DNA from: Candidatus Poribacteria bacterium
GTDB lineage: Bacteria > Poribacteria > WGA-4E > GCA-2687025
Direction: 5' to 3'
Assembly (NCBI GenBank): GCA_018644665.1
Contig: JABGQA010000050.1
Span: 62,001 to 126,000 of the forward strand
DNA: 64,000 nt
The notes under the pieces were generated by a model. That model had not been told where the DNA came from. It was given only the letters and a program-made list of their open reading frames with translations, and did no database searches. Below are positions 53,273-63,666 of the stretch, one piece after another. Made by a program: the position numbers and the translations under genes. Position 1 is the stretch's first letter. Each line of letters starts with the position of its first letter.

Positions 53273-54274
53273 TTGAACGTCCGGAGACCGGTACGCACCG
53301 CGTGGAACGTGCTCGTGCGCAAGGCGCCCATCGAGGCGCAACTCATCATCACGCGACGCTGCAATCTGAGCTGCGGGTACTGCAACGAGTACGACGACCA
53401 CTCGCCGTCGATCCCGTTGGACACGCTCAAGGAACGCATTGACGCGCTCCACGGACTGAAGACCGCGGCCATCAATCTCCTCGGTGGCGAGCCACTCCTG
53501 CATCCCGATTTGGCGGAGCTGGTGCGCTACGCGCGACGCAAGTCCCTGGTAGCGCTCATCACCAACGGCTTCCTGCTGAGCGAGAAGATCGTCCAGGACC
53601 TGAACGACGCCGGCCTGGACCACATGCAGATCAGCGTGGACGCCCTCTCCCCATCAGGGGACCTGTTCATACAGAAGTCGCTGAAGAGCGTGCGCGCGAG
53701 GCTTCGGGCCCTCAAGGATCGCGCTCGCTTCAGCCTGCACGTGAACGCCGTCCTCTGCCCGCAGAGCATTGAGGAATACGACGAACTCGTCGCGGAAGTG
53801 CGCGCGCTCGAGATCCCAATCTCCATCGGCCTCGTACACGACGCCGAGGGGCGCATCGATATCAAGGGCGAACCGTACCTGGGGTTGTGGGAGCAGTTCT
53901 ACACCGAAGAGGGGAACTTCTCCGCGATCGAACGGGAGTACGGGTCGCGCCTGCTGAAGGGCGAAACGCCCGACTGGCATTGCCGGGCGGGACACCGTTA
54001 CATCTACGTCGATGAGTTCGGCAAGGTCCAGTACTGCGCCTCGCAACGCGGCTATCTGGACCGGGACGTGACAGGGTACAAGCGCGCCGACATGCTCGCC
54101 GCGGGCGCCCTCAAGAAGACGTGCGCTACCGGGTGCAGTATCGGCTGCGCCTACCGCTGCTCGGCGGTGGACGGGAACCTCATGGCGGTCGCGTCCGCGT
54201 GGATCCGCGGCGAGCGAGAGCACCGACGACGACAGAAGGCGATCGCGGCCACCAACCAGCCTGCTCAGGCGTAG
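53273..54274 (+). CDS. Radical SAM enzyme with SPASM-like C-terminal cysteines
   Basis: A 333-residue protein. The radical SAM motif is CNLSCGYC (residues about 29-36), followed by NLLGGEPLLHP (SAM-contact loop) and VALITNGFLLSE. The C-terminal part has extra cysteines (WHCRAG, VQYCAS and CATGCSIGCAYRC) that may bind a second cluster. The TTG at 53273 follows GGGAGCTCTCA and is in the only frame compatible with the motif. The reaction is not readable: peptide or quinone modification is typical. A sulfatase-maturing role was considered but is not supported. Confidence 0.82.
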   Translation: MNVRRPVRTAWNVLVRKAPIEAQLIITRRCNLSCGYCNEYDDHSPSIPLDTLKERIDALHGLKTAAINLLGGEPLLHPDLAELVRYARRKSLVALITNGFLLSEKIVQDLNDAGLDHMQISVDALSPSGDLFIQKSLKSVRARLRALKDRARFSLHVNAVLCPQSIEEYDELVAEVRALEIPISIGLVHDAEGRIDIKGEPYLGLWEQFYTEEGNFSAIEREYGSRLLKGETPDWHCRAGHRYIYVDEFGKVQYCASQRGYLDRDVTGYKRADMLAAGALKKTCATGCSIGCAYRCSAVDGNLMAVASAWIRGEREHRRRQKAIAATNQPAQA

Positions 54275-54383
54275 CGGCGCCCGCGCTTCGCGCCGTGACA
54301 GCTTCCGGCGCGCTCGCCCAGACCGTATGATGGGCGCCACCGACTCGGCGTATACCGGCGCACAGGCGCGGAGACACGACCAC

Positions 54384-55553
54384 ATGCTCAACGGCAAACC
54401 CCGACACATCGTGGTGCTCGGAGCCGGATTCGGCGGGCTCGCGCTCGCCTCGGAACTGAACGACGTCGCAGCGCGCGGCGAGGCGGTCGTCACGCTTGTA
54501 GACCGCACGACGCACTTCAACATGGGCTTCTCGCTCCAATGGGTGCTCACGGGCCGCCGACGCCCTGACGAGGGGATGCGCCCGTACGCGTCGATGCTGG
54601 CGGAGCATGTGCGCTTCGTTCACGACGAGATCGTCGCCATCGACACGGGCGCCCGGAGGGTGCACACCCGCACCCGCGACCTACCGTACGACGACCTCGT
54701 GATCGCGACGGGCGCGGAAATGGACCCGGGCCGCATCCCCGGCCTCGCCGAGGCTTCGCACAATCTGTGCTCGATCGACCACGTGCTGCAGCTCAAGGGT
54801 GCGCTGGCGGAGGTCGACTCCGGCGCGGTCGTCATCGCGGTGTCGGCCACCCCATTCAAATGCCCTCCCGCGCCGTACGAGTACGCGCTCCTCGTGGACG
54901 AGATGCTCCGGGAGCGTGGCGTGCGCGATCGTGTACCCCTGATCCTCACCACGCCCGAGCCGCACCCAATGCCCACGGCCGGGCCACGCATCGGCGCCAC
55001 CGTGGCGGCGTGGATGGCGGACAATGGCGTCGAGTTGCACGTGCAGCACCGGATTACGTCCGTGGACCCAGCCGCGCGCAGGATCACCTACGAGAACGGC
55101 CTCGAGCTGCAATACGCGGTGTTCGGCGCGATGTGGCCGCACCGCGCTCCGAAGGCCGTGCGCGCCGCCGGGTTGACCAACGATATGGGGTTCGTCCCCG
55201 TGAAGTTCGGCACGTTCGAGACGGCAACGCCGAACGTCTACGCCGTGGGCGATGTAGCGGCCATGCGACTGCCGAGCGACAAGCCCCATCCGAAGTCCGG
55301 CATGTTCGCGGAAGCGCAGGCGACGATCGTAGGCCGCAACCTGGCCGCGCAGATCACCGGATCTCCACAGGTCGCATACCCGGGCAAGGGCGCGTGCTTC
55401 TTCGAGATGGGCAGCGACATGGCGACGGCCGTCGAGGCGGACCTCCTGCCGCTCGATGGTCCGAAGATGACAATGCAGCCACCGTCCGCCGAGGGCCTCG
55501 AACTGAAGGCCGAGTTCGAGGTCGACTGCTTCACGCGATGGTTTGGGGGCTAG
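54384..55553 (+). CDS. FAD-dependent sulfide:quinone oxidoreductase-like protein
   Basis: A 389-residue flavoprotein. It has VVLGAGFGGLALASEL at the FAD site, DLVIATGAEMD, a cysteine in PFKCPPAPYEYALLVDE (about residue 159), and AVGDVAAMRLP near the C-terminus. The FKCPPAP motif is common in sulfide:quinone reductases, flavocytochrome c sulfide dehydrogenases and related enzymes. The active-site cysteine count needed for SQR cannot be confirmed, so the substrate may be another. The ATG at 54384 follows GGAGACACGAC; a longer start at 54327 lacks a ribosome site. Confidence 0.82.
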   Translation: MLNGKPRHIVVLGAGFGGLALASELNDVAARGEAVVTLVDRTTHFNMGFSLQWVLTGRRRPDEGMRPYASMLAEHVRFVHDEIVAIDTGARRVHTRTRDLPYDDLVIATGAEMDPGRIPGLAEASHNLCSIDHVLQLKGALAEVDSGAVVIAVSATPFKCPPAPYEYALLVDEMLRERGVRDRVPLILTTPEPHPMPTAGPRIGATVAAWMADNGVELHVQHRITSVDPAARRITYENGLELQYAVFGAMWPHRAPKAVRAAGLTNDMGFVPVKFGTFETATPNVYAVGDVAAMRLPSDKPHPKSGMFAEAQATIVGRNLAAQITGSPQVAYPGKGACFFEMGSDMATAVEADLLPLDGPKMTMQPPSAEGLELKAEFEVDCFTRWFGG

Positions 55554-55588
55554 GTTGGGGAGCAGCGGAATAGCCAGCCGACGGGTTG

Positions 55589-56254
55589 CTACTCGCTAGC
55601 GGGGGAAAGGTCCTGCAACAGCCCCTCACCGGCGTGCGCCGCGCGTTCTACCATCTGCCGTAGACGTGAGGCGTCATCGACTGGCGCCGATGCCGCTGCC
55701 CCAGGCGCGGCGGCCCACCGGGCGTGGTCTGCGGCGTGCTGGTAGCGTTGCATCGCGTGGCCGAGTTCGTCGAGCGTGGCGTAGAAGGCTGCCATGGCCG
55801 CGAACGACGGGTCCGCGCCGAGAACGTCCAGTCGCATCGACGCTGCGCGCCATACGACAGTGGGGTACGACGGCGTGAGATCGACCGCCTGTGAGACGTC
55901 CCCGCCTTCGATGCGGCGCAAGGCTGTAGCCTGCCGACGGAGGCCGGCGGACGCCTGCTCGATTTCGCCGCGGAGATGTGTGAGAAGCTGCTCGCGCGCG
56001 TGCGCATCCTGACGCACGGCCGATCGCCGCTCGTAGTACCACCCGCCGGCGAACGGTCCTAGGAGTATCGCCGCGATGGCGAGGCCCATCGGCGCCCATC
56101 TTCGCGCCAACCGGTACAGGACGGCGCGCTCGACGGGCACCGTTCGGTCCTGATACGCGGGCATGTCGACCTGGTTGCTGAAGTCCCGGACAACGCCACG
56201 GCCGGATTTTCCCGCGCCGGAAGTCTCGGACCAGCCGCGCCTTCGACGTCGCAT
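55589..56254 (-). CDS. Single-pass membrane protein of unknown function
   Basis: A 221-residue protein. After about 55 basic residues there is one hydrophobic segment (WAPMGLAIAAILLGPFAGGWYY), then a mostly helical, coiled-coil-prone domain with QLLTHLRGEIEQASAGLRRQ. The orientation suggests a short cytoplasmic N-terminus and a periplasmic helical domain. ATG at 56254 follows GGAGTCCC; a second in-frame ATG at 56164 is less well supported. It converges with the flavoprotein and diverges from the LpoB-like gene. Confidence 0.65.
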   Translation of the reverse strand: MRRRRRGWSETSGAGKSGRGVVRDFSNQVDMPAYQDRTVPVERAVLYRLARRWAPMGLAIAAILLGPFAGGWYYERRSAVRQDAHAREQLLTHLRGEIEQASAGLRRQATALRRIEGGDVSQAVDLTPSYPTVVWRAASMRLDVLGADPSFAAMAAFYATLDELGHAMQRYQHAADHARWAAAPGAAASAPVDDASRLRQMVERAAHAGEGLLQDLSPASE

Positions 56255-56444
56255 GGGACTCCGTCCTGTCGCGTGTAGTGAGATGCAGGCGTCGCGCTCG
56301 GCGGACGACGATAAGCCACGCCGACCCCGCGAAGCTCCCTACAGCTATAACCTCCGGCGCGGAGATTCGTTACACGGGAGAACGATGTATCCTACGGGGT
56401 ACACGCGCGACCCGTCCTCGCACCCATATTCTAGGGGAACGGCC

Positions 56445-57053
56445 ATGAAACGGCATCTGCTTCTCGGGCCCACGCTGCTGGCGATTGCCCTCGCCGTGGG
56501 ATGCGGCTCGTCCAAGTCCGTGGCCCGTATCGACCCGAACGAAGTCATCGACCTGTCAGGGCGGTGGAACGACACCGACTCACGCCAGGTGTCGGAGACG
56601 ATGGTCCTGGACTGCCTGAACCATCCCTGGATCACGCAGCACATGACGCGGGCCGAGGGCGATCGGCCGGTAGTGATCGTCGGGGCGGTCCGCAACCGGA
56701 GCATGGAACACATCCCGGTAGGCACGTTCGTGGCCGACATCGAGAGGGCGTTCATCAACTCCGGTCGCGTTTCGGTCGTGTCCAGCGCCCAGGAGCGAGG
56801 GGAACTGCGCGATGAGAAGGAGGATCAGCGCAAGTTCGCGAGCCTAGAGACCATCAAGCAGATGGGACAGGAACTCGGCGCCGACTACATGATGACGGGC
56901 GAGGTCAACACGATCGAGGACCGCGAGGGCGGCAAACAGGTGTTGTACTACCAAACGGACCTACAGCTGACGGACATCGAGACCAACGAGAAGATCTGGC
57001 TTGGTCAGGACAAGATCAAGAAGTTCGTCGAGCGGAAGCGCACGGTCCTGTAG
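56445..57053 (+). CDS. LpoB-like penicillin-binding-protein activator lipoprotein
   Basis: A 202-residue lipoprotein. The signal peptide ends in lipobox LAVGC, followed by a short linker. The domain reads DLSGRWNDTDSRQVSETMVLDC and NRSMEHIPVGTFVADIERAF, with GADYMMTGEVNTIED near the C-terminus; these are the core LpoB features. In E. coli LpoB activates the peptidoglycan synthase PBP1b from the outer membrane. ATG at 56445 follows AGGGGAACGG. It is 39 bases before a COG3014-like lipoprotein, a combination seen elsewhere. Confidence 0.88.
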   Translation: MKRHLLLGPTLLAIALAVGCGSSKSVARIDPNEVIDLSGRWNDTDSRQVSETMVLDCLNHPWITQHMTRAEGDRPVVIVGAVRNRSMEHIPVGTFVADIERAFINSGRVSVVSSAQERGELRDEKEDQRKFASLETIKQMGQELGADYMMTGEVNTIEDREGGKQVLYYQTDLQLTDIETNEKIWLGQDKIKKFVERKRTVL

Positions 57054-57092
57054 GCAGAGCCGATCCCACACTCGGTCGAGGGGTATCGCGAT

Positions 57093-58448
57093 ATGTCCCC
57101 GTGCGGAATGCGGCGGCTCTTCCTCTGCCTGTTGGCGGCGGTCCTGGTGTCCAGCGGGTGCGCATCCTACAACATGCAGGAGTTGCGCGGTTCTCTCTCG
57201 CAGGGGAACTACGAGACGTCGCTCCAAGAGCTTACGGCGGAGGCGGAACTCTCCCTGCCCTATCTGCTAGAGGTGGGGCTCGTAGCGCACTACGCCGGCG
57301 AGTTCGACCAGAGCAACGCCGCCTTCGAGATCGCGGAGTACCTCTCGGAGGATCTCTACACCCGCCACATCAGCCGGGAGGCGGCCGCGCTCCTGACGTC
57401 GGACACCGTCCGCCCGTACGCGGGGACGCGGTACGAGCGTCTGCTCATCCACTACTACCGCGCCCTGAACTACGTCTACCAAGGCCTCCCGGACGACGCG
57501 CTCGTTGAGGTCCGTCGGGCCGGCAGCCTGCTCCGGTCGTACGTGGATGCGGACGACACGTACGAATTCGCGGGCGCCGCGTTCTTTGCCTACTTCTCGG
57601 GCATTCTGTACGAGTGGGCCGGAGACGTGAACGACGCCTACATATCCTACCGGTGGGCCGAGGCCGGGTACGCTCGGTACTCGGAGGCGTACGGCGTGCG
57701 GCCGCCGGCGGACATCGGCCACCGCCTTGTGCGCCTGGCGTCCGAGTTGGGCCTCGACGACGATGCCGAGGGATACCGCGACGTCTACGGCGAGCCGCCC
57801 GAGATCCCCGATGGGTGGGGTGAGATCGTGCTGTTCCACGAGAGTGGATACGCGCCGTGGAAGTTCGCCGAGGACATCGTGCTGCCGATCCTGAGCGGGG
57901 ACGAGTTCGTCGAGCGTGAGGTGTGGGGCTTCGCGGATCGCGTGGTCGAGCGTCGCTACCTCGCGTACGAGGACGTCGAACTTGAGTACCTACTGCGGGT
58001 AGCCGTCCCCAACTACGCCTCAGAGCGGCCGGCGCTGACGCGCATGGCTGTGAGCGTCGGCGACGGCAGCGTGAACGCGACTCTGGTCGAGGACTTGGAT
58101 CGCGTGATGATGGACACGTTCGAGAGCGAGCAGGGGACGATCCTGCTCCGCACGGCGGCGCGCGGCCTGCTCAAGTACCTGGCGTACCGTCGGGCGAAGG
58201 AGAAGAACGCAGTCGCTGGGTGGCTCGTGAACGCGTTCAACGTCGTGTCCGAGGCTGCCGACACGCGAAGCTGGCAGACGTTGCCATGCCTCATATCGGT
58301 GGCTCGCGTACCGGTTCCGCCCGGCACGCATGACGTTCGCATGATGTTCTCGGACGATGGCGGCCGGCAGCGGCGGACGGAGACGTTGCCCGCGATGACC
58401 GTTGCTGCAGGCGACACGGCGTTCTGGAACGTGCGCACGTTCGACTGA
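57093..58448 (+). CDS. COG3014-like outer-membrane lipoprotein with TPR-like region
   Basis: A 451-residue lipoprotein. The signal ends in lipobox SSGC (about residue 23), followed by TPR-like helices from MQELRGSLSQGNYETSLQELT to about residue 190. A later part has GEIVLFHESGYAPWK and a C-terminal beta region (PPGTHDVRMMFSDDGG). I recognise this as the uncharacterised family that accompanies LpoB-like genes. Its job is unknown; it may help the LpoB partner act on peptidoglycan synthesis. It starts 39 bases after the LpoB stop and converges with the following methyltransferase. Confidence 0.78.
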   Translation: MSPCGMRRLFLCLLAAVLVSSGCASYNMQELRGSLSQGNYETSLQELTAEAELSLPYLLEVGLVAHYAGEFDQSNAAFEIAEYLSEDLYTRHISREAAALLTSDTVRPYAGTRYERLLIHYYRALNYVYQGLPDDALVEVRRAGSLLRSYVDADDTYEFAGAAFFAYFSGILYEWAGDVNDAYISYRWAEAGYARYSEAYGVRPPADIGHRLVRLASELGLDDDAEGYRDVYGEPPEIPDGWGEIVLFHESGYAPWKFAEDIVLPILSGDEFVEREVWGFADRVVERRYLAYEDVELEYLLRVAVPNYASERPALTRMAVSVGDGSVNATLVEDLDRVMMDTFESEQGTILLRTAARGLLKYLAYRRAKEKNAVAGWLVNAFNVVSEAADTRSWQTLPCLISVARVPVPPGTHDVRMMFSDDGGRQRRTETLPAMTVAAGDTAFWNVRTFD

Positions 58449-58483
58449 CGCCCCCCATTGCCCCCAAACGGGACCCGCGACGC

Positions 58484-59317
58484 CTAGGTGTGGAGCGGCC
58501 TCTCCGCGACGACGGACAGGTACGGCGCATACCGAGGCATGACAGAGGCCACGAGCCGCCCCTTCCGACTGCCACCTGAGGCGAGCGCGATCACTTTCCA
58601 TCCGCCGCGGTGGAAGTACGTCTCCATGTCTGCGGGTGTCGCGAGGTATGCGCTGTCCGCGTCGCCGCCGATGATCCGGTCCTCGAGGTCGGGAGCGCGG
58701 TGCAGGAACTGCGGCTCGGAGCGTCGCTTCTTGTCCGCGATCACGGCGATGTTCCGCCGTGTCTGCCGCCAGGCGTCCCGAGGGCCGTCTGTCCAGATGA
58801 GGCCGTCGCGTCGGCCGCGCAACGCCAGGACGCCCTCGCGGAACGGAAGGAACGGCGAGCAGAGGTTCGGGCCCATGACCATCACGCGGCCGCCCGGCAG
58901 TGTCACGCGGGCCATCTCATCGAGGGCGGCCTCGGCGTCTGGGACATGCTCCAGGTACTCGTTCGAGCACACGATGTCGAACGACTCGTCTGCGAACGGG
59001 AGATCAAAGCCGTCGCATACAGCGTACCCGAGCGCCGGCCGCGCCGAGGCCCCAGCCTCGCGCAGAAACAAAGGCGACAGATCCGTGCCGACAACGGCGA
59101 GCCCCGCGTCGGCCAGCATACGCGCGGCGACGCCGTTGCCGCCGCCCAACTCCAGCACGCGCGTTCGTCGGCCGGCGTAGCGCAGCACCAGATCCACGTA
59201 CGGCGCGGAGTACGCCTCATCGTGCGCGTCGAGTAGCCCCTTGTAGGTTTGCGAAGATCCGTAGAACCGGCGCATGCGCGCGCGCAGATCGCCGCCGGGC
59301 GCTCCGTCGTCGAGCAC
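58484..59317 (-). CDS. SAM-dependent methyltransferase
   Basis: A 277-residue class I methyltransferase. The SAM loop is VLELGGGNGVAARMLA, followed by DLSPLFL and SFDIVCSNEYLEHVPD, the usual acid and post-loop. The C-terminal half has substrate features I cannot assign. GTG start. It is the last gene of a four-gene minus-strand run (methyltransferase, epimerase, prolyl oligopeptidase, methyltransferase) with gaps of about 20 bases. The acceptor is unknown. Confidence 0.87.
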   Translation of the reverse strand: MLDDGAPGGDLRARMRRFYGSSQTYKGLLDAHDEAYSAPYVDLVLRYAGRRTRVLELGGGNGVAARMLADAGLAVVGTDLSPLFLREAGASARPALGYAVCDGFDLPFADESFDIVCSNEYLEHVPDAEAALDEMARVTLPGGRVMVMGPNLCSPFLPFREGVLALRGRRDGLIWTDGPRDAWRQTRRNIAVIADKKRRSEPQFLHRAPDLEDRIIGGDADSAYLATPADMETYFHRGGWKVIALASGGSRKGRLVASVMPRYAPYLSVVAERPLHT

Positions 59318-59339
59318 TAGCGGCGCCCCCTGATCGGGG

Positions 59340-61439
<2,100 letters not shown>

Positions 61440-61459
61440 GTCTGCTCCTGTGGACTCCG

Positions 61460-62494
61460 TCACGCCGGAATGACGTCCGTGGCCTCTCCGGCCTTGTGCG
61501 CGAGCGCGGTATCGAAGACTCGCTCCAGCGTGCCTTGCGGCGCGTACCCGATGAGCGCGCGCGCCTTGCGGATGTCCGACCAGTACACCCAACGCGTCGG
61601 CACGACGCACTCGTACACCGGTGCGCCGGTGCGCTGTGACAGGTACTCGGCGACGTCGTCGAACGCGAACGGCTGCGGGATCGCCGCGTTGAACGCCTCT
61701 CCGACGGCCTCGGGGCGCTCCAGAGCGCACACGCACGCATGGGCCACGTCCCGGGCATCTGCGGGCGAGTAGAGCCACGGACGGCCCTCGCCGTCGCGTA
61801 TGGCGCACAGGTCGTCCGGCGACGCATCCGCTTCCATCGTCGCGATCGCCTGGGCGAGGTCGGGATGATGGATGCCGCAGTTGGGATTGCCTACGGCTCC
61901 GCGCAGCAGCCCGAGCGCGAACCCGACGGTCCATCGCCCGAGGACCTCGGCCCCCGCGAACATCCCGGCAGGGCGGACCATCGTCGTCTGCAGACCATGC
62001 GACGCGCGGTAAGACTCTACGGTCTGCTCGTTCAACGCCTTCGTCAGCGCGTAGAGGCCGGCCGGGCGCTTCGGATGGTCCTCGTCGATGGGTGCATAGT
62101 CCGGCCGCGAATCATGGTTGCCCATCGGGTACACGGCGTCCGAACTCACATGCACGAACCGCTGCAGCGAATCTGCCCGCTCCGCCGCGGCTTCGGCGAT
62201 CGCCAGCGTGCCCTTCACGTTGATGTCGAAGAAGGTGTCCCGGTCCATGCCGGACGGCACGCCGACGAGGTTTGCGGTGTGCACGACGGCGTCCACGCCG
62301 TCCAGGAACCGGCTGCAGACGGACGCGTCTCGGATGTCTCCTACCACAATCTCGACGTCGAAGGGGTCCATCTTGCCGCGCTTGGGGTCGTCGGGGATGA
62401 CCATTCCCCGCACGGCGTACCCTCTGTCCAGCAGGGCCGACACGAGGTTTGCGCCGAGTCGTCCCGTCGCTCCCGTGACCGCGATGGTTTGCAT
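61460..62494 (-). CDS. NAD-dependent epimerase/dehydratase (extended SDR)
   Basis: A 344-residue extended short-chain dehydrogenase. It has the Rossmann motif VTGATGRLGANLV, VVHTANLVG, the catalytic YALTK (YxxxK) and the SSDAVYPMGN segment. Such enzymes act on nucleotide-sugars or similar compounds. ATG start with a clear AGGAGG-like site upstream. Middle member of the four-gene minus-strand operon with a methyltransferase either side of the peptidase; the shared pathway is not clear. Confidence 0.88.
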   Translation of the reverse strand: MQTIAVTGATGRLGANLVSALLDRGYAVRGMVIPDDPKRGKMDPFDVEIVVGDIRDASVCSRFLDGVDAVVHTANLVGVPSGMDRDTFFDINVKGTLAIAEAAAERADSLQRFVHVSSDAVYPMGNHDSRPDYAPIDEDHPKRPAGLYALTKALNEQTVESYRASHGLQTTMVRPAGMFAGAEVLGRWTVGFALGLLRGAVGNPNCGIHHPDLAQAIATMEADASPDDLCAIRDGEGRPWLYSPADARDVAHACVCALERPEAVGEAFNAAIPQPFAFDDVAEYLSQRTGAPVYECVVPTRWVYWSDIRKARALIGYAPQGTLERVFDTALAHKAGEATDVIPA

Positions 62495-62515
62495 GGCCGG
62501 TCCTCCTCGTCGCCG

Positions 62516-63283
62516 CTACGGCTTCCGCGCGAGTACGAACATCATGGGATTCTCAGGCACGTCCGGGCCGGGGCGGACGCCCTGCTCCTCTGCGCGCGTC
62601 ACCTCGAACCCGGCGCGCTGCACCTCGTCGACATGCTCGCGAAGGGAGCGGCGCCCCGTCAAGCCCTCCGGCATGAAGCCAGGAACGCTCACCTCAACCT
62701 GGCTCTCGTCGGGGCGTGTGAGCCGCACCGTGCGATTCCCGATGTTCCACGTGTTCGTCTCGACCGTCACTACGTCATCTGCGTCGACATCCTCACGGCT
62801 GGCCTCATTGTGCAGGAACAGCCGTCCGCCGGGTCGGAGTACGCGCCACATCTCGACCAGGCTGCGATGGCGCAGGTCCGGCTCGCCGACCGCGTGCAGC
62901 GTCCAGATGTTCGCTGCGAAGTCGAACACGTCGGAGCGGAACGGCGCCGCGCACATGTCGCCAGCAACGAAGCGCGCGTCAACTCCCCAACCGTCCGCGA
63001 GTTCGGCCGCGCGCGAAACCGCAGTCGGCGAGATGTCCAGGCCGACCATCGGCAGACCCTCCGACGCCATGCGCAGGGCGTTGATGCCGGTGCCGCTGCC
63101 CATCTCGACGCCGCGTTCGCCGTCTGACAACTCGGTCGCGGCGACGAACTCCCGCCACGCCGGCCGCACGTACTCCGACATGTCCCTCTCGCGGAACGCC
63201 GCGCCCGATCCCATGATCGCCCGGTATCGCTCCTCATGCGTGCGCGCATAGTAGCCGCGGGGGACCTCGACAACCTTCGCCAT
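62516..63283 (-). CDS. SAM-dependent methyltransferase
   Basis: A 255-residue class I methyltransferase. The SAM site is GVEMGSGTGINALRMA, with GLDISPTAVSRA, VFDFAANIWTLHAV and LRPGGRLFLHNEAS following. The YYARTHEERYRAIMGS N-terminus and a C-terminal recognition segment are not assigned. First gene of the four-gene operon. The acceptor is unknown. Confidence 0.86.
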   Translation of the reverse strand: MAKVVEVPRGYYARTHEERYRAIMGSGAAFRERDMSEYVRPAWREFVAATELSDGERGVEMGSGTGINALRMASEGLPMVGLDISPTAVSRAAELADGWGVDARFVAGDMCAAPFRSDVFDFAANIWTLHAVGEPDLRHRSLVEMWRVLRPGGRLFLHNEASREDVDADDVVTVETNTWNIGNRTVRLTRPDESQVEVSVPGFMPEGLTGRRSLREHVDEVQRAGFEVTRAEEQGVRPGPDVPENPMMFVLARKP

Positions 63284-63352
63284 CGCGTCGCCCTCCGTGT
63301 ACGCCGCGCCGCCGCTGATGCCTGTCGTGGAGCGGATTCGCCCGGCTGCGGC

Positions 63353-63381
63353 TTGACAGAAGCGCCGGCCTGGATTAAGCT
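63353..63381 (+). promoter_or_regulatory. Promoter of yggT implying a leaderless transcript
   Basis: A consensus TTGACA (63353-63358), a 17-base spacer and TAAGCT (63376-63381). The -10 ends six bases before the yggT ATG at 63388. Transcription would therefore start at about the A of ATG, leaving no 5' leader and no ribosome site. Confidence 0.55.
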
Positions 63382-63387
63382 CCGCTC

Positions 63388-63666
63388 ATGGACGCTCTCA
63401 TACCCATATTCGGCCTCGTGCGCGTCGCGCTGAACTTGTACAGCTTCCTCATCCTGGGGAGCGTCATCCTGTCGTGGATCACGTTCGGCGGCGGCGACCA
63501 TCCGAGCATGCATACCGCGCAGGAGTTCCTGCACAAGGTCACGGAACCGTTCCTCGGCCCGCTGCGCCAGGCGCTGGCGCCCCTGTCGCAGGGCATCGGG
63601 CTCGACTTCTCCCCACTAATCGGGCTGTTGATCCTCCGGTTCATCGCCGGCATGCTGCCGCACTGA
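63388..63666 (+). CDS. yggT: YggT-family membrane protein
   Basis: A 92-residue protein with two membrane segments (LNLYSFLILGSVILSWITF and PLIGLLILRFIAGMLPH) separated by the family loop EPFLGPLRQALAPL. YggT proteins are found near division and proton-motive genes and may assist membrane integrity or cell shape; the mechanism is unknown. The single-repeat form is usual. The 3' end overlaps the end of the opposite-strand DedA gene by about 50 bases. Its start has no upstream ribosome site. Confidence 0.9.
   Translation: MDALIPIFGLVRVALNLYSFLILGSVILSWITFGGGDHPSMHTAQEFLHKVTEPFLGPLRQALAPLSQGIGLDFSPLIGLLILRFIAGMLPH

Noticed and set aside
53273..54274. Sulfatase-maturing radical SAM enzyme.
   Set aside because: The protein has the radical SAM motif and extra cysteines but is shorter than anaerobic sulfatase-maturing enzymes and lacks their typical CxxxCxYCYY start; it is also far from the sulfatase genes.
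61440..61934. N-terminal extension of the prolyl oligopeptidase.
   Set aside because: The extension is an artefact of the open frame over the epimerase gene; the ATG at 61439 has a good ribosome site and the domain begins there.
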